NCBI GenBank assembly: GCA_030607345.1
Contig: JAUWKC010000034.1
Span: forward strand, 1-9,330
Length of the DNA stretch: 9,330 bases
Direction of reading: 5' to 3'
Source: Planctomycetota bacterium
Lineage (GTDB): Bacteria > Planctomycetota > Phycisphaerae > Sedimentisphaerales > SG8-4
Below, in pieces: positions 1-8,179 of this stretch. A program made the position numbers and the translations under genes. The stretch's first letter is position 1, and every line of letters starts with the position of its first letter. Under the pieces are notes generated by a model. That model ran no database searches. It had not been told where the DNA came from and saw only the letters and a list, made by a program, of their open reading frames with translations.

Positions 1-976
1 AAATATAGACGCAGAACTCATCTGCGAGGCCCTCTTTCAGGAATGAACCTATCACGGTCGGGCCTCCTTCCACAAGCAAGCGAGTCAGACCGCGCTCACT
101 CAACCGGTCGATGAGAAAATGCAAATTCGATTGCCCGGGCGTATCCGGAAAGACAAGCAGTTCAGCTCCTTTGGCGACGAGAGCTTCGGCCGTCTCGGGT
201 TGGGCGTCGATGGTATTCTGGCTCGTTAATATCAAAACCGGCGCCTTCTTCGTCGTCGAAAGCAGTCGGCAGTCAGAAGGAATCCTCAAGCTCGTATCCA
301 GAACAATCCGCGTGAGCTCTTTGCCTGCGGGCGGCCTGACCGTCAAGAGCGGGTCATCGGCCAGCACAGTGTTAATCCCCACAACAATACCCTGGGCCCG
401 GCGGCGCAGCTTCTGCACGTCCTTTCGGCTCTGCTCATTCGATATCCAGCCCTGCCGAGTGCTGTTGTCGGCCCAGCCAAGTTTTCCGTCGATGCTCTGG
501 GCCCATTTTAGCGTGACCCAGCATTTGCCCGTCCGCGCGAACTTGATAAAAGGTCCGTTGAGCAGCCTGGCCTCGGTTTCACAGACTCCGGTCTGCACTT
601 CGATGCCCGCGTTCTCCAACTGCTCGATACCGGCGCCGTTGGCGTGTTCAGAAGGGTCGAGCGTTGCCGCGACGAGCCTGGCGACCTTGCTCTCGATAAT
701 GGCATCCGTACACGGCGGCGTCTTTCCCTGGTGACAGCACGGCTCAAGGGTAACATACATAGTAGAACCTTTCGGGTCGATGCCCAGGTTCTTGCAGTCG
801 GCAAGCGCGTTTATCTCGGCGTGCGGCCCGCCGAATTTCTTGTGCCAGCCGCTCCCTGCCACCTGACCGCCTTTTACAACAACGCACCCGACGGCAGGAT
901 TAGGCTCAACCGAGCCTACGCCCCGCTGTGCCAATTTCAGGGCCTGCCGCATATATTTTTCGTCGTCCTCTTTCAT
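1..976 (-). CDS. ribD: Bifunctional riboflavin biosynthesis deaminase/reductase RibD (3' partial)
   Basis: RibD deaminates the pyrimidine 2,5-diamino-6-ribosylamino-4(3H)-pyrimidinone 5'-phosphate and then reduces its ribose with NADPH, the early cytoplasmic steps of riboflavin synthesis. I translated the minus strand from the ATG at 974-976; it stays open to the edge, giving 325 residues of a family usually near 360, so only the C-terminal tail is missing. The N-terminal deaminase domain (about 1-145) has the zinc site: HAE at 52-54 (ligand H52, catalytic E54) and EPCCHQGKTPPC at 78-89 (ligands C80 and C89). The reductase domain (about 152 onward) has KWAQSIDGKLG, WISN, GINTVLADDPLLTVR and LVEGGPTVIG near 301-310. 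It starts 11 bp after the ligA stop, so the two are probably co-transcribed. The ribosome site is weak (GCAGG). No FMN riboswitch is seen near it. Confidence 0.96.
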   Translation of the reverse strand, partial: MKEDDEKYMRQALKLAQRGVGSVEPNPAVGCVVVKGGQVAGSGWHKKFGGPHAEINALADCKNLGIDPKGSTMYVTLEPCCHQGKTPPCTDAIIESKVARLVAATLDPSEHANGAGIEQLENAGIEVQTGVCETEARLLNGPFIKFARTGKCWVTLKWAQSIDGKLGWADNSTRQGWISNEQSRKDVQKLRRRAQGIVVGINTVLADDPLLTVRPPAGKELTRIVLDTSLRIPSDCRLLSTTKKAPVLILTSQNTIDAQPETAEALVAKGAELLVFPDTPGQSNLHFLIDRLSERGLTRLLVEGGPTVIGSFLKEGLADEFCVYI

Positions 977-987
977 TTGCCTGCGCC

Positions 988-3176
<2,189 letters not shown>

Positions 3177-3205
3177 TTGCCGTCGCCGCCCGCTGACCGT
3201 ATAAT
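3177..3205 (+). promoter_or_regulatory. Sigma70-like promoter upstream of the RRM gene
   Basis: TTGCCG (3177-3182) and a perfect TATAAT (3200-3205) are separated by 17 bp, the best plus-strand promoter match seen in the window. Initiation near 3213 would leave a leader of about 370 nt before the RRM start codon at 3583. A second, weaker candidate with over-long spacing lies around 3490-3525, so promoter use is uncertain. Confidence 0.5.
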
Positions 3206-3251
3206 GCCAATTGTTATGAATTATATTCGATTGAAATGGCTGGGAGACGAA

Positions 3252-3275
3252 GCGTTGATGTAGCAAAATCAACGC
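3252..3275 (+). repeat. Perfect 8-bp inverted repeat (leader hairpin)
   Basis: GCGTTGAT (3252-3259) and ATCAACGC (3268-3275) are exact reverse complements around the 8-base loop GTAGCAAA. No T-run follows, so it is not a standard intrinsic terminator. It begins about 40 nt into the predicted leader and could be an RNA stem or, as DNA, an operator-like dyad. Confidence 0.6.
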
Positions 3276-3353
3276 AGATTGATTGTGGCCTCCGTAGTGA
3301 CAACGACCGTCATTTCTCTTGATTTGCTGAGAACCTCTTGACAAGGGGATTTT

Positions 3354-3479
3354 ATGGGTAGAAAACAGTATTACCGTCCTCAAGGCCGGCTCTCGGAGAG
3401 CAATTGCGTTTCTGATGTCTGCCTCGCGTGTGCTTTGAGAAGGTTACAGTTTCACGAAAGGAGGCCCTGTCAAACCTAA
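3354..3479 (+). CDS. Possible small leader ORF (41 aa, four cysteines)
   Basis: An ATG at 3354 follows AAGGGG (3343-3348) with 5-base spacing, a reasonable ribosome site, and the frame runs 41 codons to TAA at 3477-3479. The peptide is basic and contains C18, C23, C26 and C39, including a CLAC (CxxC) pair that could bind zinc. It ends 103 bases before the RRM gene on the same strand. No homologue is recognised, and a frame this short arises easily by chance, so it may be a regulatory leader peptide or nothing. Confidence 0.2.
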   Translation: MGRKQYYRPQGRLSESNCVSDVCLACALRRLQFHERRPCQT

Positions 3480-3571
3480 CGTCAGACGCAGTAATTGCTA
3501 AATCGTGTACCGAATCAGCCATACTTAGGAAATTCGGAAAAGTGTTGTTCGAGAATATTTGCAGTCGAAGC

Positions 3572-3577
3572 AAGGAG
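3572..3577 (+). promoter_or_regulatory. Ribosome binding site deciding the RRM start
   Basis: AAGGAG lies 5 bases before the ATG at 3583. It supports that ATG over an upstream in-frame TTG at 3559, which has no such site and would add eight residues before the conserved RRM beta-1 strand. Confidence 0.85.
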
Positions 3578-3582
3578 AAGAA

Positions 3583-3927
3583 ATGAACATTTATGTAGGC
3601 AATCTATCACGTGATGTAACAGAAGAGGCATTGCGGCAGGCCTTTGAGGAACATGGCCAGGTAGCATCGGCCAGTATTGTCAAGGACAGGTTCACAGGCG
3701 AATCCAGAGGTTTTGGGTTCGTGGAGATGCCCTCCAAAACCGAAGGCGAGGCTGCAATTGCCGCGCTTGACGGACATGAGCTGGCGGACCGCGCCATCCG
3801 CGTCAACGAGGCTTACGCTAAAAGTGAGAACCACAGAGGAGGCGGCGGTGGTGGCGGTGGAGGTCGCGACAGAAGGGGCGGCTCCGGCAGGGACCGAGGC
3901 GGCAGAGGACCACGAGACAGGTACTAA
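3583..3927 (+). CDS. RRM-domain RNA-binding protein with glycine/arginine-rich tail
   Basis: A 114-residue cytoplasmic single-RRM protein of the kind found in cyanobacteria and other bacteria (Rbp-like), which bind single-stranded RNA and are often linked to cold or stress responses; its role here is not known. The RRM covers about 1-78. RNP2 is IYVGNL (3-8) and RNP1 is RGFGFVEM (42-49), with the aromatic residues Y4, F44 and F46 expected to stack on RNA bases; M49 replaces the usual final aromatic. After residue 85 comes a run of nine glycines (codons 3838-3864) and an RG/RD-rich tail ending in RDRY, similar to RGG boxes. The start follows a strong ribosome site. It is transcribed alone, probably from the promoter at 3177, and ends at a hairpin terminator. 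The long leader would allow post-transcriptional control. Confidence 0.93.
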   Translation: MNIYVGNLSRDVTEEALRQAFEEHGQVASASIVKDRFTGESRGFGFVEMPSKTEGEAAIAALDGHELADRAIRVNEAYAKSENHRGGGGGGGGGRDRRGGSGRDRGGRGPRDRY

Positions 3928-3964
3928 TACACCGACACGAATTAAAGGGGCCAGGAACGAATAG

Positions 3965-3992
3965 CGGCCTTGTCAATCGGCAGGGCCGTTTT
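3965..3992 (+). terminator. Rho-independent terminator of the RRM gene
   Basis: CGGCCTTG (3965-3972) pairs with CAGGGCCG (3981-3988), one G-T wobble included, around an 8-base loop and is followed by TTTT. It lies 38 bases after the RRM stop codon. The same DNA encodes the last residues and stop codon of the convergent aldolase gene. On the minus strand the hairpin is not followed by a T-run, so it should work only rightward. Confidence 0.6.
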
Positions 3993-4995
3993 GGGGCGAG
4001 GCAGGGTGTTCTTTGATGTATTCGAGCACCTTGACGGCTTTACCGCCCAAGTCGAAATCTTGACCTATCAACAACATCTTGTAATCTTGCTTCAGCTTGA
4101 CCGCTATATTGTCTGGACCGGCAAAACCAATCAGTGGTACATTGTGCCGGTCGCACGCTTGCTTCACTTTCTCCCACGCCTCTGTGACCTCCGGATGCCT
4201 TTGGTTTCCGCCGTGGCCCACCGCGAAGCTGTAATCAAATGGACCAAACATCACCGCCCCGACGCCCCTGACGCTGAGAATCTCTTCTATGTTTCGAACA
4301 GCCTCCTGGTCTTCAATCATCATAATCGCCATCAAGTCCCCCTTCGGGTTCAAAGGCCAAACATCCGCACGCCGAACGTACTGCCTGGAAGAGAGTCCCC
4401 ACAAGTAAGAGCACAGGCGCGGGCCTCCACCCCGGGTCCCTTGCGGCTCGGCTATCTTGGAGTCTTTCGGCTGCATGTAGCGACAGGCCTTGACTACCTT
4501 CTCCGCCTCGCGGGCATTGCGAACATGAGGAACAATTACGCCGTGCGCACCAAGGTCCAAAACCTGCTTGACCATCCAGCCGACCGGTCCGTCGGCGTCC
4601 TGCGGAATGCGGACCAGCACCGAACAGTTGGGCTGCAGATTGCCTTTGATATGGGTCTCGCGTCGAGAATTGCACGCCAACAGAAAATTACGCAGTCGGG
4701 CGACGTCAAAAGGCTCGTGTTCCATATCGACCAGTATGAAATCAATCATCGGCTTGGTTAGAGATTCCTCATACGTCGGACAACCATTGAATCTGGCCAA
4801 ACCAATAGCCATTGAAGGATGTAGGTTGCTCAGCCAGATTCCCGTAACCAGGCGATTCCTTTCGAGCTTGTCAATGACCTTGTTCAGATGAAGGTACTGA
4901 TTTTTATTTGTGGTTGGCTGCGCCGAAGTGCAAGCCCCAGTGGACAATAGAATTGCACCCGCCATCGGAATCAAGAAAGTCTTACATAGTCTCAT
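3973..4995 (-). CDS. Exported HpcH/HpaI-family aldolase (probable lipoprotein)
   Basis: This 340-residue protein belongs to the class II, metal-dependent HpcH/HpaI aldolases, which reversibly cleave 2-keto-3-deoxy acids to pyruvate and an aldehyde. The fold is shown by DFILVDMEHEPFD (85-97, with D90 and base H93), LVRIP (R129), LDLGAHGVIVPHV (146-158), MIED (metal ligand E228) and MFGPFDYS (metal ligand D254). Cytoplasmic relatives have about 250-270 residues; this one has an N-terminal extension with R2/K5, a hydrophobic core (about 6-21) and LSTGAC, cysteine 22 fitting a relaxed lipobox. It is therefore probably anchored in the periplasm. Residues 71-81 look like an insert, and EHE replaces the usual EHG or EHA. 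The ATG at 4993-4995 is chosen because AAAGGA (5001-5006) lies 5 bases upstream; a longer frame to 5040 would spoil the signal peptide. The substrate is unknown. Confidence 0.88.
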   Translation of the reverse strand: MRLCKTFLIPMAGAILLSTGACTSAQPTTNKNQYLHLNKVIDKLERNRLVTGIWLSNLHPSMAIGLARFNGCPTYEESLTKPMIDFILVDMEHEPFDVARLRNFLLACNSRRETHIKGNLQPNCSVLVRIPQDADGPVGWMVKQVLDLGAHGVIVPHVRNAREAEKVVKACRYMQPKDSKIAEPQGTRGGGPRLCSYLWGLSSRQYVRRADVWPLNPKGDLMAIMMIEDQEAVRNIEEILSVRGVGAVMFGPFDYSFAVGHGGNQRHPEVTEAWEKVKQACDRHNVPLIGFAGPDNIAVKLKQDYKMLLIGQDFDLGGKAVKVLEYIKEHPASPQNGPAD

Positions 4996-5000
4996 CACGG

Positions 5001-5006
5001 TCCTTT
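5001..5006 (-). promoter_or_regulatory. Ribosome binding site deciding the aldolase start
   Basis: On the minus strand AAAGGA is followed by 5 bases (CCGTG) and the ATG at 4993-4995. This fixes the start at the signal peptide and not at the upstream in-frame codon at 5038-5040. Confidence 0.8.
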
Positions 5007-5331
5007 CCCTTTCTTTGGGTCGCCATTTCCAGACCACCATCTACCGGGGCTTCTCTATAATCGGCGACCATAGGCCAGTTTACAGAAGCTCGAATTGTAG
5101 CAGCTCTCGCAGCTATCCGTCAATGTTCACCTGCACAAGATTTCCCTTACCAGGATTTGCCTATGAGTTAATTGTCAAAGAAGCCGCAAAGAGTCCCGTA
5201 ATTGCAGATTGCGGCATCCGGGATAGCTGGCCTTTGGAGGTCGACCAACCGCCCGAATACGAATTTGCATAAAATGGCCAACGGGGCACGTCTTGTTATA
5301 TGGTTGGTTTTGAACGATTTGGAATCCCTTG
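5007..5331. other. Divergent intergenic region between aldolase and sialidase-like gene
   Basis: About 325 bases without a supported gene. It must hold promoters for both flanking genes, but I see only weak candidates: TATAGA on the minus strand near 5055 and TAAAAT or TTATAT on the plus strand near 5270-5300, none with a good -35 box. CAGCTATCC (5110-5118) recurs inverted at 5221-5229, which could be a paired operator or chance. A GGTCGACC palindrome lies near 5240. Confidence 0.45.
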
Positions 5332-5337
5332 TAGGAG
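5332..5337 (+). promoter_or_regulatory. Ribosome binding site of the SUMF1-sialidase gene
   Basis: TAGGAG lies 7 bases before the ATG at 5345 and supports that start, which is followed at once by a signal peptide. Confidence 0.75.
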
Positions 5338-5344
5338 ATAGTAG

Positions 5345-8170
5345 ATGTATCGCAGAAAGGTTTCTACGGCATCGAGGAGTGTTCTATTTTTGTTTGTGGT
5401 GTTAATGGCGGGGACGGTTTTTGGCGGTGTGGAATTCAAGGGTGCGACCTGGTATTATTCGGGGGACCCGAGCGGTCGGCTCTTCGTCAATGCAGAAGGT
5501 AAACTCCAGTGGAATGTCAAGAAGCCCAACCAGTTGACGGTGAGGATACCGGAGCAGGATTTCAGCAAGTCAGGTGACAAGGTCGAATTTGCTCTGAAAT
5601 GGAAGAGCGACGGTGATAGCGGATGCGAATGTGCAAATGAGAAGCATTTCCGCGGTGATTTCTGCAATGACGGCTCTATCGACTGCCTTGCGGGTACGGG
5701 CGATTTTCGGATGGGTCTTTATGATTCGAATAACATGGGCTACCTGGACAAAGACGCGCTGGGGACAAAAGCGAAAGTGTTTTCAGGTTACCTGGGGTAT
5801 TCATGGCGCTTCTTTCCACACCTTTCGAGTGATACCGTTCAGAGAGTGTATGAGTATAAGGGCGCCGGTGACAACAGGGAGAGCCATACGAATATGAGTT
5901 TCTGGGAGAGGACGAAGAATCCTCGCAGCTCAACACTTCTTTCGACGTCGAATAGTTACAGGCGTCTTGGTCAGCCTTTGGCGGGAGGGTTCGAGCTTCC
6001 TTTGGGTGTCGAGGGTGTTTTGAAGCTTCAATTAGAGAGGCTTGCGGAGCGTTCGGTTAAGATGACGATTGAGCTGAACGGCCGCAAATACGAGCGGACG
6101 GATACTACGGCAGAGTATCAGCCGAAAAAAATCGATGTCTTTGCGATACAGTTTCCGAACGCTCGCAATTATGATTACGTCATGTTCGATACAGTCGAAG
6201 CCGAAGCTAAGACGGAGAAAGTTATTACCAGCTCTATCGGGATGAAGCTGGTTCGTATTAAGGCCGGTGAGTTTGTGATGGGCACCAAAGAAGCGAAGAT
6301 TGCCGATGGTGTGGATATCGACGAAAGCCCCGACCATGAGGCAGTGATAAGCAGAGATTTCTATATGGGGGCGACGGAAGTTACGAACGCGCAGTTTGAG
6401 AAGTTCAAAGCCGGATACCGCAAAACGAGCGGCAAGCCGGATGAGCTTTCCAATGGCGACGGCGAGGCGGTAATCCATGTCAGTTGGCAGGATGCGGTCG
6501 ATTTCTGCAAATGGCTCAGTCAAAAGGAGAACAGACCATACCGTCTGCCGACCGAGGCTGAGTGGGAGTATGCGTGCCGGGCGGGTACTACTACACTTTA
6601 TAACACGGGCGATGAGCTGCCGAAGAGCTATCATAAGAACCAGGAGATTACGACCGGTCCGCAGAAGGTATCGCTGGTTGTGGGGCAGAACCCGCCGAAT
6701 GCCTGGGGACTTCATGATATGCACGGCAACGTTGAAGAGTGGTGCATGGATTGGTACGGCCCTTATGCACCGGGCAGGCAGGTTGACCCGGTTGGTCGAG
6801 TGACGAGTGAGTTCAGGGTCAGTCGTGGAGGCAGTCACAGCACACTGGTCAAACACCTGCGGTCGGCCAACAGGATGGCTGCACTTGCGGAGGACAAGCA
6901 CTGGCTGCTCGGATTTCGTGTCGTGATGGGCCAGGGCCCGAAGAGTAAGCCGCTGCCTGCTGTGGGGCCCAATCTTCACCGGCGTAATGTAAGCCAGAAG
7001 AAATATGACTGGAAGGCCAAAGTCGATATGAGCAAGCCCTATTTTGAGGGGCCGGTCCTGTTTGTGCGCAATGTCGAGCATCCGGAAAAGATTCCGCTGT
7101 ACCACCACAATCATCTGCCCTGCATAACATGGTGCGATAACGGTGACCTTCTGACAACGTGGTTTTCGGTTACAAGTAGGAAAGTAGATAAGAACAGTAA
7201 CGGTGAACGAGGCCGGGAGATGACTATCCTGGCGAGCAGGCTTCGATTGGGCAATGAGCAGTGGGACGTGCCGAGCGAGTTTTACAAGGTTCCGGACCGT
7301 AATATGACCGGTTCTGCCCTTGTCAATGACCGTCGGGGCATGCTTCACTATTTCAACGGTGTGTCCGTAGCTGAGAATTGGAACGTCAATAATATTCTTA
7401 TTACGAAAACATCCGAAGACAACGGGGCCACGTGGTCGCCGACGAGAATTCTCAATAGTGTAAGAGGCGGTCCGCCGAATCAGCCTATTGATTCTGCCTA
7501 TTGTGCTGACGATGGGCGCTTGGTAATTCCAACCGACTGGGCCAATACGGGTATGCAAGGCGGCGCGACGGGGCTTTGGATAAGCCAGGACAGGGGCAAA
7601 AGCTGGATGGTGACGGAAAAGCCCATCGAAGGAATACATGCGGCGGCAGTTGATTTTGGTAAGGGTAAGTTTATGGCATTAGGCAGGTCGAAAGCCAAAA
7701 AAACTATGCCTAAAAGTGTCACCACCGACAACGGCAGAAGTTGGCAGTACTCGCTGACCGACCTGCCGGGAATCGGCGGTGGGAAACGCTGCGTTTTGAG
7801 AAGCCTTAAGGAAGGCCCGCTGCTTTTGGTCTCTTTTACCAGGCGAAAAAGCAGGAAGAATCCGAACGCCGGGATGAAAATCATCGACGCGGCGGGTAGG
7901 GAAAGAACGGTCTATGGCATGTATGCGGCACTTAGTTTTGATGACGGCAGGACCTGGCCCGTGCGGAAATTGGTTACCGCAGGTGGGCCTGCCCGCGAGT
8001 ATGACGGCGGAGCGTGGACACGCAAGTTCACGATGGATGCCAATAACGCAGAGCATATGGGCTACCTGGCGGGACTACAAACACCGGACGGAATGTTCCA
8101 TCTGATTAGCAGTGCGCTGCATTATCAGTTCAACTTGGCGTGGCTTAAAGCTCCCATGCCCGCTGAATAA
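5345..8170 (+). CDS. Exported protein with SUMF1/FGE-like and sialidase-like (Asp-box) domains
   Basis: A 941-residue secreted protein. Signal peptide 1-28: basic MYRRK, hydrophobic core 12-26, likely cut near VFG-GVEF. Part 1 (about 29-290) is an unrecognised beta-rich domain with clustered cysteines C94, C96, C107 and C114, perhaps lectin-like. Part 2 (about 296-528) is SUMF1/formylglycine-generating-enzyme-like: GMKLVRIKAGEFVMG, EVTNAQFEKF, YRLPTEAEWEYACRAG (399-414), GLHDMHGNVEEWC, RGGS (494-497) and GFRVV. No cysteine occurs at 468-528, where true FGE has its catalytic pair, so it probably does not make formylglycine. Part 3 (about 565-937) is a six-bladed sialidase-like propeller with four Asp boxes at 690-697, 747-754, 793-800 and 864-871. 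No clear RIP motif or arginine triad could be assigned, so sialic acid as substrate is only a family-level guess. It is divergent from the exported aldolase. Confidence 0.9.
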   Translation: MYRRKVSTASRSVLFLFVVLMAGTVFGGVEFKGATWYYSGDPSGRLFVNAEGKLQWNVKKPNQLTVRIPEQDFSKSGDKVEFALKWKSDGDSGCECANEKHFRGDFCNDGSIDCLAGTGDFRMGLYDSNNMGYLDKDALGTKAKVFSGYLGYSWRFFPHLSSDTVQRVYEYKGAGDNRESHTNMSFWERTKNPRSSTLLSTSNSYRRLGQPLAGGFELPLGVEGVLKLQLERLAERSVKMTIELNGRKYERTDTTAEYQPKKIDVFAIQFPNARNYDYVMFDTVEAEAKTEKVITSSIGMKLVRIKAGEFVMGTKEAKIADGVDIDESPDHEAVISRDFYMGATEVTNAQFEKFKAGYRKTSGKPDELSNGDGEAVIHVSWQDAVDFCKWLSQKENRPYRLPTEAEWEYACRAGTTTLYNTGDELPKSYHKNQEITTGPQKVSLVVGQNPPNAWGLHDMHGNVEEWCMDWYGPYAPGRQVDPVGRVTSEFRVSRGGSHSTLVKHLRSANRMAALAEDKHWLLGFRVVMGQGPKSKPLPAVGPNLHRRNVSQKKYDWKAKVDMSKPYFEGPVLFVRNVEHPEKIPLYHHNHLPCITWCDNGDLLTTWFSVTSRKVDKNSNGERGREMTILASRLRLGNEQWDVPSEFYKVPDRNMTGSALVNDRRGMLHYFNGVSVAENWNVNNILITKTSEDNGATWSPTRILNSVRGGPPNQPIDSAYCADDGRLVIPTDWANTGMQGGATGLWISQDRGKSWMVTEKPIEGIHAAAVDFGKGKFMALGRSKAKKTMPKSVTTDNGRSWQYSLTDLPGIGGGKRCVLRSLKEGPLLLVSFTRRKSRKNPNAGMKIIDAAGRERTVYGMYAALSFDDGRTWPVRKLVTAGGPAREYDGGAWTRKFTMDANNAEHMGYLAGLQTPDGMFHLISSALHYQFNLAWLKAPMPAE

Positions 8171-8179
8171 CGTCGAGCA

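Larger units (their letters stand above)
3213..3582 (+). promoter_or_regulatory. Predicted long 5' leader of the RRM gene
   Basis: This is the segment between the predicted start of transcription and the RRM start codon. It has no long ORF on the plus strand. It holds a perfect 8-bp hairpin (3252-3275), a short GCTCT-CGG-AGAGC hairpin near 3390-3402, a possible 41-codon ORF (3354-3479) and the strong ribosome site at its end. I do not recognise a known riboswitch or RNA family. It could be a regulated 5' UTR, an independent small RNA with its own end, or simply spacer. Two 73-codon minus-strand frames here have no recognisable content. Confidence 0.35.

Noticed and set aside
3338..3343. Perfect TTGACA box that could be a -35 element
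   Set aside because: No acceptable -10 sequence occurs 16-18 bases downstream (GAAAAC region), so a promoter there is not supported.
3838..3864. GGN repeat tract as a possible microsatellite or regulatory repeat
   Set aside because: It encodes nine consecutive glycines with mixed third bases as part of the RGG-like tail, so it is explained by the protein.
3970..4761. A 263-codon plus-strand frame antisense to the aldolase
   Set aside because: It covers the conserved aldolase motifs in the other strand and begins inside the RRM terminator; no family is recognisable.
5110..5229. 9-bp inverted repeat CAGCTATCC / GGATAGCTG spaced 102 bases in the divergent region
   Set aside because: A rough estimate gives about 0.2 such pairs by chance in 350 bp, the arms do not extend, and no promoter position ties to them; kept only as a note.
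6032..7639. A 535-codon open frame on the minus strand inside the SUMF1-sialidase gene
   Set aside because: It is fully antisense to a gene with clear domain motifs, has no recognisable family content or ribosome site, and is best explained by codon bias of the sense gene.
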